A stretch of DNA of 64,000 nucleotides from Pseudomonas graminis (GCF_004364335.1 NZ_SOCR01000011.1:1-64000), one strand, 5' to 3'. Shown: positions 1-9,512, numbered from the stretch's first letter. The notes: generated by a model not told the origin, from the letters alone. Translations and numbers: made by a program.

Positions 1-204
1 AAACCGAGTGGGAAAAGACTGATTATGCCGTATGGATGCGGTCAGAGAGGGGGAGCAAGCTCCCCCTCTGGACTTTCCCCGGACACTAGTGACGCGGAGC
101 GTGGGAACGATCATGGCGCCTGGAAAGGCCTCTTCCCGGCTGAAGCCAGTCCCACGGAGACCCCGCGTTCACCTGCAGGACTGGCTTTAGCCGCCCGCGT
201 TGAA
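1..204. repeat. Intergenic repeat cluster downstream of recJ
   Basis: No gene is visible here. The segment holds a perfect 11-bp inverted repeat with a 2-nt loop (46-56 against 59-69). It also has the motif ACGCGGAGCGTGGGAACGATC at 92-112, which I recognise as a scattered Pseudomonas intergenic repeat. A REP-like pair follows, GGCTGAAGCCAGTCC (138-152) facing GGACTGGCTTTAGCC (178-192). A further 8-bp hairpin (196-212) overlaps the recJ stop codon and may help end recJ transcription. Confidence 0.7.
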
Positions 205-1914
205 TCAACGCGGTGAAAGGTGAACCACCATCAGTTGCACCGTTTCGTTGCCGCGGAATTCGTTCAGGTCCAGCTTGTACGCCAGCTCGACCCAGCGCAC
301 GGTCGGGTTGGGCCACACGTCGCGGTCGACGCTGAAGGCAATGCCCTCGAGCCTGACGCTGCCGCATTCGGTCTTGAGTACCATCTTCAGATGGCGCTCG
401 CCGACCACTCGCTGCTCAACCAGCTGGAACACGCCATGGAACAACGGCTCGGGAAAGTGTTGCCCCCACGGGCCGGCATTGCGCAACGCACGGGCGAGTT
501 CCAGATGAAACTCTTCCACCGCCAGGGTGCCGTCGGACAACAACCGGCCGGTCAGGTCTTCTTCATTGAGCTGACGGCGAACCTCGGCGTCGAAGGCTTC
601 GGCGAATGCCGGGAAGTTGCCTTCCGGCAGCGACAGCCCGGCCGCCATCGCGTGACCGCCGAACTTGCTGATCAGCTCGGGATGTTTCGCCGCCACGGCA
701 TCGAGTGCGTCGCGGATGTGAAAGCCCGGCACCGAACGCGCCGACCCCTTCAGGACACCCTCGCCTGCACTGGCGAACGCAATGGTCGGGCGGTGATAAC
801 GCTCTTTCAAACGCGAGGCCAGAATGCCGATCACGCCTTGGTGCCACTCGGGTTCGAACAGGCACAGACCAAACGGCATCGACTCCAGCGGCAGGTCCTT
901 GAGCTGGGCGAGCGCCTCGCGCTGCATACCCTGCTCGATGGATTTGCGGTCCTGATTGAGCTCGTCCAGCCGCACGGCCATTTCCCGCGCCTCGGTCTCG
1001 TCATCGCACAGCAGGCATTCGATGCCCAGGCTCATGTCATCCAGACGCCCCGCTGCGTTCAGGCGCGGGCCAATGATGAACCCAAGATCGGTGGAGGTGA
1101 TGCGCGACGCCTCGCGCCGGGCGACATCAAGAATGGCGCGCAACCCCGGACGTGCACGCCCGGCGCGGATGCGCATCAGGCCCTGGTGCACCAGAATCCG
1201 GTTGTTGGCATCCAGCGGCACGACGTCAGCGACGCTGCCCAGGGCCACCAGATCCAGCAACTCGCCCAGATTGGGTTGAGCGCGGCCCTCGAACCAGCCG
1301 ATGTCCCGCAGTCGCGCGCGCAAGGCCATCAACACATAAAAGATCACGCCGACCCCGGCCAGCGACTTGCTCGGGAAGGTGCAGCCGGGCTGGTTCGGGT
1401 TGACGATGGCATCCGCTGCCGGCAATTCGTTACCAGGCAAGTGGTGATCCGTGACCAACACCTGCAAGCCTGCCGCCTTCGCTGCCGCCACGCCTTCGAC
1501 GCTGGAAATGCCGTTGTCCACGGTCATGAGCAAATCAGGCTGGCGTTCAAGGGCGACCTGGACGATTTCCGGTGTCAGGCCGTAGCCGAATTCGAAACGG
1601 TTCGGCACCAGGTAGTCCACATGGGCGGCACCGAGCAGGCGCAGGCCCATCACGCCGACGGTGCTGGCTGTCGCGCCATCGGCGTCGAAGTCGCCGACGA
1701 TAAGGATGCGCTGGCGCTGCTGCAACGCCGTCACCAGCAAATCGACGGCGGCGTCGATGCCCTTGAGCTGTTGATACGGAATCAACCGGGCGAGGCCCTT
1801 GTCGAGTTCGGCCTCCGAGGCGACACCGCGGGCCGCGTACAGCCGAGTGAGCAAAGGAGGCAGGTCGCCAAGAAAAGGCAGGGTGTCAGGTAACTCGCGT
1901 GGTTCGATGCGCAT
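205..1914 (-). CDS. recJ: Single-stranded-DNA-specific exonuclease RecJ
   Basis: RecJ degrades single-stranded DNA 5' to 3' in RecF-pathway recombination, mismatch repair and base excision repair, in the cytoplasm. The 569-residue product is normal family length. The DHH phosphoesterase signatures are visible: GDFDADG at residues 74-80 (metal-binding Asp75, Asp77, Asp79), TVDNG around 131-135 (Asp133) and TDHH at 155-158. A DHHA1 region with GGHAMAAG follows, then the C-terminal OB-type region. The gene ends in a cluster of REP-like repeats, and yaeQ lies about 100 bp upstream on the same strand. Confidence 0.97.
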   Translation of the reverse strand: MRIEPRELPDTLPFLGDLPPLLTRLYAARGVASEAELDKGLARLIPYQQLKGIDAAVDLLVTALQQRQRILIVGDFDADGATASTVGVMGLRLLGAAHVDYLVPNRFEFGYGLTPEIVQVALERQPDLLMTVDNGISSVEGVAAAKAAGLQVLVTDHHLPGNELPAADAIVNPNQPGCTFPSKSLAGVGVIFYVLMALRARLRDIGWFEGRAQPNLGELLDLVALGSVADVVPLDANNRILVHQGLMRIRAGRARPGLRAILDVARREASRITSTDLGFIIGPRLNAAGRLDDMSLGIECLLCDDETEAREMAVRLDELNQDRKSIEQGMQREALAQLKDLPLESMPFGLCLFEPEWHQGVIGILASRLKERYHRPTIAFASAGEGVLKGSARSVPGFHIRDALDAVAAKHPELISKFGGHAMAAGLSLPEGNFPAFAEAFDAEVRRQLNEEDLTGRLLSDGTLAVEEFHLELARALRNAGPWGQHFPEPLFHGVFQLVEQRVVGERHLKMVLKTECGSVRLEGIAFSVDRDVWPNPTVRWVELAYKLDLNEFRGNETVQLMVVHLSPR

Positions 1915-2015
1915 TCAGGTTCCGCTGGTGTTCTCGTGGAGGCCGGCTAGGGGTTGCGATGCACTCGCGATGCCGTCGTAGCAGCGTCGCGATACCGTCG
2001 CACTGCAGGACTGAA

Positions 2016-2558
2016 TCAGCCCCGCTCGCCCGCCAGCCACTGCAGTTGCACTTCGTGCTGGCCGCGATCATCTGTGACGAAGATCGTGCCTTCGCTGATC
2101 ATCACGTCCCACTTGATCACCCGGGGCATGTCCTTGGACAGGATTTCCAGCGCCTCCTGGGGTACCGAAGCGATATTGACGTTCTTCAGCGTCTTGATCG
2201 CCGGTATGACCTTGCCTTCCCACACCCGCAGACTGCCGTAGGCCAGCAGGCTGGTGCGCTCGGTGCGGCGCGAGCACCAGGTCAGGCGGTCGGCGTCGGG
2301 CTGGCCGACTTCGATCCAGTGCAGGACACGATCGTCCAGACTCTTTTCCCACAACGCGGGTTCGTCGACGTCCGACAGACCCCGGCCAAACGACAGGTGC
2401 TCGTTGTACCAGAAGGCGTAAGCCAACAGGCGCACGGTCATGCGCTCTTCGGTCTCCGAAGGGTGACGGGCGATGGTCTGCTTGACGGTTTCGTAGACCC
2501 CGCGATCAAGGTCGGTGAGATTGAGTTCGAACTTGTAGGTCGTGGACGGCTGGGCCAT
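2016..2558 (-). CDS. yaeQ: YaeQ family protein
   Basis: This 180-residue protein matches the YaeQ family along its whole length: it starts MAQPSTTYKFELNLTDLDRG and contains ERMTVRLLAYAFWY and DRLTWCSRRTER-type segments. YaeQ is a small cytoplasmic protein with a PD-(D/E)XK nuclease-like fold. In E. coli it was identified as a suppressor of rfaH loss, but its molecular activity is unsettled. It lies upstream of recJ on the same strand, 101 bp apart, as in other pseudomonads. Family assignment is firm and function is not. Confidence 0.9.
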   Translation of the reverse strand: MAQPSTTYKFELNLTDLDRGVYETVKQTIARHPSETEERMTVRLLAYAFWYNEHLSFGRGLSDVDEPALWEKSLDDRVLHWIEVGQPDADRLTWCSRRTERTSLLAYGSLRVWEGKVIPAIKTLKNVNIASVPQEALEILSKDMPRVIKWDVMISEGTIFVTDDRGQHEVQLQWLAGERG

Positions 2559-2757
2559 GAACGGGCTTCTAGAGAGACGGGAAAGGCGCCAAGTCTACCC
2601 GATGCAGCCCCGTTGAACGACCGAACTCGATGAGCGATGCGGCTCGCCCCTCAAATGGGAGATGGGATACAACGTTCGCGAGCGGTTACTCAAGCTCACA
2701 TGACATGTGTTACATAAATGAAGCACACCATCGATTCATTGCTGCGAGACGTCGTCA

Positions 2758-3654
2758 ATGAGGGTCAACGCTTCCATGCCTGTCACCGGTCCCCGAATGC
2801 GCGTCCTGCTGATCGCCGCGTTGCTCGCCTGCGTGCCCGGTACCGTATCGGCACGAGAAACGCTGATCTGGCTGCTGCGCGATTTCCCGCCCCTGACCAT
2901 ATTTTCCGGCCCAGTGGCGGGCCAGGGGGCCATCGACAAGCTGATGCCCGAGCTGACCGCGCGGATGCCGGAGTACGATCACCAGATCATGCATGTCAAC
3001 CGCGCGCGCGGAACGCAGATGCTCAATGACCCTGCCGTGTTTGCCTGCGATCCGACTCTGCTCTGGACGCCCGAGCGCGACAAAACCATTCTGTTTTCCA
3101 TCCCCGCGTATGCCACGCCCAGTAATGGCGTGACGATCGAGCGCAGCCACCACGCGCTGTTCGCACCTTTCATCGACGCCGACGGCCGCCTCGACCTTGC
3201 CGCCCTGCTGGCCAGCGACAGCGTCGATGTCGGCATCGTCGGCGAACGCAGCTACGGCCCGGTCATCGACGAAGTGTTGCGCAAGACCAATCGCCCCGAT
3301 CGTCTGATCCTGCACTACGGCAATACAGCGGTTGGCAGCATGCTGGAAATGGAACGGCTGGATCGCTTTCAGGCGATCATCAGTTACTGGCCGGAAGCCC
3401 GCTTTCACGCTCAGCAACAAGGGATTCCCCTGGATGAGCTGGAATTTCTGCCGGTCAAGGGCGTGCCCAAGTATCAGTTCGCCCACATTGCCTGTTCGAA
3501 GACCGAGAAGGGTCGCGCGGCGATGGAGGTCATCAACCGGGAAATGCGAGTGCTGCGAGTGACGCGACTGATCGGGTTTTACGCGGAGTGGATGGTCAAG
3601 AAGGAGGAATACCTGCGTGACGCCCAGACATTCTTCGATGAACCGCCGAACTGA
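2758..3654 (+). CDS. Periplasmic substrate-binding-like protein (TIGR02285-type)
   Basis: The 298-residue product has a hydrophobic signal-like stretch (MRVLLIAALLACVPGTVSA) and then a fold resembling family 3 solute-binding proteins, with an aromatic-rich start (LIWLLRDFPPLTIF). It resembles the proteobacterial hypothetical family TIGR02285, whose ligand is unknown. No permease or ATPase gene is adjacent, so it is not part of an obvious ABC transporter; sensing or accessory roles are possible. The start is uncertain: ATGs at 2758, 2776 and 2797 are all in frame without a clear Shine-Dalgarno. The one at 2797 puts the signal peptide at the very N terminus. Confidence 0.7.
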   Translation: MRVNASMPVTGPRMRVLLIAALLACVPGTVSARETLIWLLRDFPPLTIFSGPVAGQGAIDKLMPELTARMPEYDHQIMHVNRARGTQMLNDPAVFACDPTLLWTPERDKTILFSIPAYATPSNGVTIERSHHALFAPFIDADGRLDLAALLASDSVDVGIVGERSYGPVIDEVLRKTNRPDRLILHYGNTAVGSMLEMERLDRFQAIISYWPEARFHAQQQGIPLDELEFLPVKGVPKYQFAHIACSKTEKGRAAMEVINREMRVLRVTRLIGFYAEWMVKKEEYLRDAQTFFDEPPN

Positions 3655-3706
3655 CACTGGGTGAAATTCGTGTCAGGGATCCAGTTACCGAATTGCAGAC
3701 AAAAGA

Positions 3707-3738
3707 AACCCCGAGCAGCGGGGAGACTGCTCGGGGTC
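3707..3738 (-). terminator. Rho-independent terminator after the DUF3509 gene
   Basis: A perfect 10-bp stem CCCCGAGCAG (3709-3718) / CTGCTCGGGG (3727-3736) is followed on the minus strand by TTTCTTTTG. It ends transcripts of the 3850-4146 gene and may also stop readthrough from the plus-strand gene ending at 3654. Confidence 0.8.
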
Positions 3739-3849
3739 AACCGTGGTCCATCTTGGACCCGTACGGGAGGCAGCATGAACATCGGAGCACAATGCCTGCG
3801 CCTGCCGTAACTGATAGGAGCCTACTGAATAGAGAAGGTTCCCTGCGGC

Positions 3850-4146
3850 TCAGACGAAAGGTCGAGCTGCAGCGTAAGCGGCGGACTGGGAAACGTTGCG
3901 CATGGCAGCAATGACGCAAGGCTCGATGCGCCCTTCTGCCACCATCAAATCACGGTGAAGACCGTCTACTACGTCAGTCAGCTGACGCTTGTCGCCCAAT
4001 TGCGATGCGGAAAAAACCCGTTCAATCACACTCGCACCCGCTGGACTTTTCAGCGTCACCATACGCTCGCCCAGAATACCGGCAGGGCCAATGCTCACCT
4101 GATAAGGGGACAGCGCTTCGCTCAGTAGCAAGCTGATATTTTCCAT
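3850..4146 (-). CDS. DUF3509 domain-containing protein
   Basis: The product is 98 residues from the ATG at 4146 (an in-frame GTG at 4158 would add four). It begins MENISLLLSEALSPYQVSIG and continues with ERMVTLKSPAGASVIERV, which I recognise as the small Pseudomonas family DUF3509. No function is known. It has no signal peptide, membrane segment or cysteine cluster apart from one Cys. A weak GGTGA lies just upstream of the chosen ATG. It has its own terminator downstream, so it is probably a single-gene unit. Confidence 0.7.
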   Translation of the reverse strand: MENISLLLSEALSPYQVSIGPAGILGERMVTLKSPAGASVIERVFSASQLGDKRQLTDVVDGLHRDLMVAEGRIEPCVIAAMRNVSQSAAYAAARPFV

Positions 4147-4299
4147 CCGGATCACCACTCAACAATTTGAATGCAAAGGTGCTAACCAATGACCATTGGC
4201 AGCAGTGGAAAGTTCTGAGCACTGTGGCGCATTGACACATGCGCACTGCCTGCCGCAGCCTGATTCCGGAGCATGCCTGCCGAATGTGACAGGCAGAGT

Positions 4300-6510
4300 T
4301 CACCTCCCTGACGCCTTCTCCTGCCCCAGATCGTCAAGCAGCGCCTTCAACTGGCCTGCCGCCCGCTCTGCGGCCTGACGTGCCTCGCGCAACTCGCTTT
4401 CCAGGCGCTTGCGCTCGCTGATGTCCATCCAGCCGCCGAGCAATCCCTGCATCTGACCGTCGGCGCGATGGTAGGGTACCGTCCATTGCCAGGCGTAGAC
4501 CTGTCGCCCGGCCAGCGTAAGGGTGCGTTCGGTAAACACAGGCTCCTGCGTTTCCAGCAGCTTCATGTAATCCGCGTGCATTTGCCTGGCCATGTCACGG
4601 TCAACGAGATCGACGTCGATCAGGCGACGGCCCTGCATCTGTTCATAACTGATCCCGAAGCTTTCCTCATAACTGCGGTTGCAGGCGACGAGCCGGCCTT
4701 GAAGGTCACGCACATAAACAGGATTGGGGAAGGCATCGAGCAGTGTCCGTTTGAAGGCAAGCTGATCACCCAGTTGTGCCTCGGCGCGCTGGCGCTGATG
4801 AATCTGATACTTCAGGCGGCTACTCCAGGCCAGCGACATCAGGCCCAGCAACAGTGAGCCGCCCGTGACCCAATAAACCCAGTAGGGAATACGGTTCCAG
4901 ACCGAAGCCGGAGCGGCTGCCGCGCCGAGCCATTTGAGGCGAATGGCGCGCATTTCCGTCACGGAAAATTCTTCCAGGGCCTTGTTCAGAATGCCGAGCA
5001 ATTCGGGATGGGCCTTGACCACGGAAAAACGGTCCGGAGACCACAGCCCTTCGACGCTGCGCCCCACTTTCAGCTCGCCGGGTGGATACCGCCAGGCGCC
5101 TGCTTCGTTCTGAATAGTGGCGTGCGCCTCACCCTCCTCGACGAGCTGGCGGGCCTCGGCATAAGTGGGCACGAGCAGCAGGCGGATCTGTGGGTAGCGT
5201 GCCTGAATGAACTCCAGCAACGCATGTCGCGCGGGGAGCGCAAGGACCTTGCCGGTCATGTCCGCCAGCTGAAGGGACACGTCGCTGTCGGCGCGCTCCA
5301 GAAACACCCAGCTGTTGCCTCCAAATGCATAGGTGAAATACAGCCATTTCTTGCGCTCAGGGTTCTCGGCAAGGGTGGTGTTCATGTGGGCGCTGCCGTC
5401 TGCCAGGGTCTCAAGCAGCGACTGGGTGGAAGGCGCTTCCTGATACACAAACTGCAACCCGGTCAGGCGCGAAATTCGCGCCAACAGATCAACATTCAAC
5501 CCCACCCATTGACCGCGAGTGTCTTTGTAAATGTAGGGAGGGTGCTGAGTTGACGCGACCACCACCCGCGGATGTTTACGAATCCATAACTGTTCAACGG
5601 AATTGAGACTGACTTGCCGACGAGCAGGGTCAGCGCCAAGCCCGACGGTCCATCGCCCCAGGATTTCCCGGTGTAAAGCCTCGTCCATTTCGGCCAGTAC
5701 GCGGTCGATTAGCTGGTGAAGTCTCGAGTCTTCCTCCCGAAGTGCGAACGCAAAACCTGCAGGTGGCAACAGACTGTCGAACTTGCTGTGCAGCCGCAGA
5801 TACGGGCGCAAGAGGCTGTAGGACTGCACCACGAGCTCGTTGGCAATCAGAGCGTCAGCGTCGTCGTGGGCCAATGCCTCCATGGCGCTATAGAGCGTCG
5901 GCGCAAGCACGATGTTGCTTGCGGGATAGATGCGCTGCACAACCGCAGCATCGGCATAGCCATCCAGCACCAGTATGCGTTTGCCTGCCAGGGCAGGCTT
6001 GAGGCGGGTGTCGTTGACTCGCCCGAACACCACCGCGCGGTCCGGCACATAGTCGCGGGTCAACGCCAGACCGGCTTGGTTTCGCTCGAATCCGCTGGCG
6101 CTGGTCAGCACGTCGATGTCGCCGTCGAGCAGTGCTTGCACCGCTTGCGCACGTTTGGCGAACCCTCGCACGTGAACGGGGATTGCCAACCGGGCGCTGA
6201 CCACGCTGAGATAATCCGCGCTGATGCCCTGATAGCGATTGCGGTCGGTGGTGATGTCGACGGGCTCGTGATCGGCGACGGAAATACCAACCCGGAGTAC
6301 TTTCCGTGCGTCCAGCCACTGACGGTCCGCGTCATTGAGGACGAGAGGCTGTTGCGGGAGGAAAGGCGCGCCCAGGGCGAACGGCAGGTTTTCACTGGAG
6401 TGACCGACGCGACTGTAGAGGCACACGAGCAGCAGAAATGCCCATAGTGCCGGTCCGAGATCAAGGTAACGGCCATTGAATGCCGTTGAGTACACATGTT
6501 TAACAACCAC
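4300..6510 (-). CDS. BvgS-like sensor with two flytrap domains, TM and PAS but no kinase
   Basis: In the longest reading (754 codons from a TTG at 6564) the protein has an N-terminal hydrophobic segment (about 36-50), two tandem family-3 solute-binding domains (about 85-305 and 330-545), a transmembrane helix (about 560-582), one PAS/PAC domain (about 605-718) and a short coiled coil ending at 754. This is the architecture of BvgS/RocS-type hybrid kinases, but it stops where the HisKA domain should begin. No SHEIRTP-type motif occurs in the protein or in 4159-4299. The TTG start falls inside the thrC terminator, so a later start such as the GTG at 6510 is more likely; no convincing ribosome binding site is seen. 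It may be a truncated receptor or a partner for another kinase. Confidence 0.75.
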   Translation of the reverse strand: MVVKHVYSTAFNGRYLDLGPALWAFLLLVCLYSRVGHSSENLPFALGAPFLPQQPLVLNDADRQWLDARKVLRVGISVADHEPVDITTDRNRYQGISADYLSVVSARLAIPVHVRGFAKRAQAVQALLDGDIDVLTSASGFERNQAGLALTRDYVPDRAVVFGRVNDTRLKPALAGKRILVLDGYADAAVVQRIYPASNIVLAPTLYSAMEALAHDDADALIANELVVQSYSLLRPYLRLHSKFDSLLPPAGFAFALREEDSRLHQLIDRVLAEMDEALHREILGRWTVGLGADPARRQVSLNSVEQLWIRKHPRVVVASTQHPPYIYKDTRGQWVGLNVDLLARISRLTGLQFVYQEAPSTQSLLETLADGSAHMNTTLAENPERKKWLYFTYAFGGNSWVFLERADSDVSLQLADMTGKVLALPARHALLEFIQARYPQIRLLLVPTYAEARQLVEEGEAHATIQNEAGAWRYPPGELKVGRSVEGLWSPDRFSVVKAHPELLGILNKALEEFSVTEMRAIRLKWLGAAAAPASVWNRIPYWVYWVTGGSLLLGLMSLAWSSRLKYQIHQRQRAEAQLGDQLAFKRTLLDAFPNPVYVRDLQGRLVACNRSYEESFGISYEQMQGRRLIDVDLVDRDMARQMHADYMKLLETQEPVFTERTLTLAGRQVYAWQWTVPYHRADGQMQGLLGGWMDISERKRLESELREARQAAERAAGQLKALLDDLGQEKASGR

Positions 6511-6555
6511 AGGCTTATCCGAAAAATGAAAATTCTTCGGAAGTGTGGCACGCAG

Positions 6556-6590
6556 AAAAAACAAGGCCCGCTGCGAGGCGGGCCTTAGTT
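6556..6590 (-). terminator. Terminator of thrC
   Basis: The 9-bp stem AAGGCCCGC (6563-6571) / GCGGGCCTT (6578-6586) is followed on the minus strand by TTGTTTTTT. It sits 20 bp past the thrC stop codon. Confidence 0.85.
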
Positions 6591-6607
6591 GTTACACGGC
6601 GATACGG

Positions 6608-8017
6608 TCAGAGAGGTTTGCCACGATTACCGTGTTGGCTGACGAAGGCCTGTACGGCCTTGAGGTCATTTGGCAGGACGGTGCAGCGTTCGTCTCGCTC
6701 AAACAAATCAGACAAATGTGCAGGCAGCTCAAGTGCTTTTCCTACACCGGCCTTCAGCACGGCGTCCGGGAACTTGACCGGATGTGCCGTTCCCAGAATC
6801 ACCATCGGCGTGTCCAGGCTGCGGCGGCAGTCACGTGCGGCTTTCACGCCAATCGCAGTGTGCGGATCGAGCAGCTCGCCGGTGCTGGCGAACACTTCGG
6901 CGATGGTTTTGCAGGTGTCTTCGTCACTGACCGCCAGCGAATCAAACAGCTTGCGGGTTTCGGTCCAGCGTTCTTCATCAACGCTGAAACCGCCGCCTTG
7001 CTTGAACGTGTCCATCAGCTTGGCAATCGCGCCGCCATTGCGACCGTGCATGTCGAACAGCAGACGCTCGAAGTTGGACGACACCATGATGTCCATCGAC
7101 GGAGTCAACGTCGCGTGCAGGGTTTCCTTGACGTACTGATTGCCGCTCATGAAGCGGTGCAGGATGTCGTTGCGGTTGGTCGCGACCACCAGCTGGCTGA
7201 TCGGCAAGCCCATGTTGCGGGCCAGGTAACCGGCGAAGATGTCGCCGAAATTGCCGGTCGGCACGGAGAACGCCACCGAACGCGCGGGGCCGCCCAATTG
7301 CAGCGATGCGTGAAAGTAGTAGACGATCTGGGCCATGATCCGCGCCCAGTTGATCGAGTTGACCGCCACCAGACGCGTGCCTTTGAGGAAGCTCTGGTCG
7401 GCGAAGCTGTTCTTGACCATTTCCTGGCAGTCGTCGAAGTTGCCTTCGATCGCGATGTTATGGATGTTCTCGCCGAAGATGGTGGTCATCTGGCGGCGCT
7501 GAACATCGGACACGCGGTTGTTCGGGTGCAGGATGAAGATGTCGACGTTGTCGCAACGACGGCAGCCCTCGATGGCGGCCGAGCCGGTGTCGCCCGAGGT
7601 AGCGCCGATGATGACCACGCGCTCGCCGCGCTTTTCGAGCACGTAGTCCAAAAGACGACCCAGCAGTTGCAGGGCGAAATCCTTGAACGCCAGGGTTGGG
7701 CCGTGAAACAGCTCCAATACCCACTCGTTGCCGTTGAGCTGACGCAGTGGCGCAATCGCAGCGTGGGAGAACACGCCGTAGGTTTCTTCGAGAATCTTCT
7801 TGAAATCCGCGTCGGGGATACTGCCCGTCACGAACGGACGCATCACGCGAAAAGCCAGCTCGTGATAAGGCAGACCGGCCCAGGATGCGATCTCTTCTTG
7901 AGTGAAGCGCGGCAGGTTTTCCGGCACATAAAGGCCGCCATCGCTCGCCAGACCGGTCAGTAGCACGTCTTCGAAATTCAGGGCCGGTGCCTGGCCGCGG
8001 GTACTGATATAGCGCAT
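6608..8017 (-). CDS. thrC: Threonine synthase
   Basis: ThrC converts O-phosphohomoserine to threonine with pyridoxal phosphate, the last step of threonine synthesis. The 469-residue product is the long proteobacterial form, starting MRYISTRGQAPALNFEDVLL. The PLP-binding lysine lies in FHGPTLAFKDFALQL (Lys112), and the phosphate-binding GATSGDTGSAA loop is present. The ATG at 8017 has AAGG about 9 nt upstream. It follows hom on the same strand (150 bp apart) and ends at a strong terminator, so hom-thrC is probably one transcription unit. Confidence 0.97.
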   Translation of the reverse strand: MRYISTRGQAPALNFEDVLLTGLASDGGLYVPENLPRFTQEEIASWAGLPYHELAFRVMRPFVTGSIPDADFKKILEETYGVFSHAAIAPLRQLNGNEWVLELFHGPTLAFKDFALQLLGRLLDYVLEKRGERVVIIGATSGDTGSAAIEGCRRCDNVDIFILHPNNRVSDVQRRQMTTIFGENIHNIAIEGNFDDCQEMVKNSFADQSFLKGTRLVAVNSINWARIMAQIVYYFHASLQLGGPARSVAFSVPTGNFGDIFAGYLARNMGLPISQLVVATNRNDILHRFMSGNQYVKETLHATLTPSMDIMVSSNFERLLFDMHGRNGGAIAKLMDTFKQGGGFSVDEERWTETRKLFDSLAVSDEDTCKTIAEVFASTGELLDPHTAIGVKAARDCRRSLDTPMVILGTAHPVKFPDAVLKAGVGKALELPAHLSDLFERDERCTVLPNDLKAVQAFVSQHGNRGKPL

Positions 8018-8167
8018 TGTTCAAACCTTCGGTTTGGGCGGCAAGCCTCAAGGGGCAAGCGGCAAGTCAAAGCGGTTTGTCTTTGACCTGCAGCCCGGTG
8101 CCCTAAGCTCACCGCGATATAAGTTTGCTGTTACTTGCGGCTTAGCGCTTAACGCAGGCGGCTCATC
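8018..8167. other. hom-thrC intergenic region with short GGCAAG-type repeats
   Basis: The spacer contains several copies of a GGCAAG/CTTGC-type word in opposite orientations (about 8038-8070 and 8130-8160). This could fold back on itself and resembles degenerate Pseudomonas intergenic repeats. I see no ORF and no T-tract that would make it a terminator. Confidence 0.35.
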
Positions 8168-9472
8168 TCAGTTCAGATGCTCGACGCGGATGCGTACAAC
8201 CGGGCCGGCGATATCTTCCAGCGCTTCCAGCGCTTCGATCGCATCGTTCATGCGCTTCTCGACCACACGGTGGGTCAGCAGAATCATCGGCACCAGGCCG
8301 TCATGTTCTTCGACTTCTTTCTGCATGATCGATTCGATATTGATGCCGCGCTCTGACAGGATGCTCGCCACCTGCGCCAGCACGCCCGGATGATCCTTGG
8401 CCTGGATGCGCAGGTAGTAGGCGCTTTCACACGCGTCGATCGGCAGAATCGGGTGGGCCGACAGCGAATCGGGCTGAAAGGCCAGATGCGGGACGCGGTT
8501 TTCAGGGTCGGTGGTCAGGGCACGGACCACGTCGACCAGATCCGCCACCACGGATGAAGCGGTCGGCTCCATGCCGGCGCCTGCGCCGTAGAACAGGGTC
8601 GAGCCGGCTGCGTCGCCGTTGACCATCACGGCGTTCATCACGCCATTGACGTTGGCGATCAGGCGGTCCGCCGGGATCAGGGTCGGGTGAACGCGCAGTT
8701 CGATACCGCTCGGGGTGCTGCGGGCGACGCCCAGGTGCTTGATGCGGTAACCCAGCGCTTCGGCGTAATTGACGTCGGCGGTGGTCAGCCTGGTGATGCC
8801 TTCGGTGTAGGCCTTGTCGAACTGCAGCGGGATGCCAAAGGCGATGGACGCCAGAATGGTCAGCTTGTGCGCCGCGTCGATGCCTTCAACGTCAAAGGTC
8901 GGATCGGCTTCTGCATAGCCCAGCGCCTGCGCTTCAGCGAGGACGTCCGGAAAGGTACGGCCCTTTTCACGCATCTCGGTGAGGATGAAGTTGCCGGTGC
9001 CGTTGATGATGCCGGCGACCCAGTTGATACGGTTGGCCGACAGGCCTTCACGAATGGCCTTGATCACCGGAATGCCACCCGCCACTGCCGCTTCGAAGGC
9101 CACGATGACGCCCTTCTCACGGGCCTTGGCGAAAATCTCGTTGCCGTGCACGGCGATCAGCGCCTTGTTGGCGGTGACCACGTGCTTGCCGTTTTCGATG
9201 GCCTTGAGCACCAGTTCGCGGGCGATGGTGTAGCCACCGATCAGCTCGATGACGATGTCGATTTCAGGGTTGCTCGCCACGTCGAACACGTCGGTCGTGG
9301 TCGGGGTACCGGTAATCTGGCAATTGGGGTTTGGTGTACGCATGGCAATCTGCGCCACTTCGATTCCACGCCCGGCACGGCGGGCAATTTCCTCGGCGTT
9401 ACGCTTTAGCACATTGAAGGTACCGCCACCGACAGTACCCAGCCCACAGATGCCTACTTTGACCGGTTTCAC
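8168..9472 (-). CDS. hom: Homoserine dehydrogenase
   Basis: Hom reduces aspartate semialdehyde to homoserine, the branch point to threonine and methionine. The start chosen is GTG at 9472, giving 434 residues: GGGGAG lies about 8 nt upstream and the product then begins with the family's KPVKVGICGLGTVGGGT. The NAD(P)-binding GLGTVG is at the N terminus. The catalytic domain contains GTGNFILTEM, and a C-terminal ACT domain begins at YYLRIQAKDHPGVLAQVAS, so allosteric control by an amino acid is expected. It is monofunctional, with no aspartokinase domain. A terminator-like hairpin lies immediately upstream of its ribosome binding site. Confidence 0.96.
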   Translation of the reverse strand: MKPVKVGICGLGTVGGGTFNVLKRNAEEIARRAGRGIEVAQIAMRTPNPNCQITGTPTTTDVFDVASNPEIDIVIELIGGYTIARELVLKAIENGKHVVTANKALIAVHGNEIFAKAREKGVIVAFEAAVAGGIPVIKAIREGLSANRINWVAGIINGTGNFILTEMREKGRTFPDVLAEAQALGYAEADPTFDVEGIDAAHKLTILASIAFGIPLQFDKAYTEGITRLTTADVNYAEALGYRIKHLGVARSTPSGIELRVHPTLIPADRLIANVNGVMNAVMVNGDAAGSTLFYGAGAGMEPTASSVVADLVDVVRALTTDPENRVPHLAFQPDSLSAHPILPIDACESAYYLRIQAKDHPGVLAQVASILSERGINIESIMQKEVEEHDGLVPMILLTHRVVEKRMNDAIEALEALEDIAGPVVRIRVEHLN

Positions 9473-9486
9473 TATGAACTCCCCAT

Positions 9487-9512
9487 AAAACGGCCGACGC
9501 GAGGCCGGCCGT
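9487..9512 (-). terminator. Hairpin plus T-run in the hom 5' leader / end of dsbC
   Basis: The stem ACGGCCG (9490-9496) / CGGCCGT (9506-9512) is followed on the minus strand by TTTTATG and then the hom ribosome binding site. As a simple dsbC terminator it would also cut off hom unless a promoter fits into the 15 bp left, so readthrough or attenuation is implied. Confidence 0.5.

Noticed and set aside
220..1893. Long plus-strand frame opposite recJ
   Set aside because: It mirrors recJ in the antisense frame, has no family features and no ribosome binding site; GC-rich codon use keeps such frames open.
4159..4299. Search for a lost histidine kinase after the PAS sensor
   Set aside because: No HisKA or HATPase pattern in any minus-strand frame; the spacer is too short.
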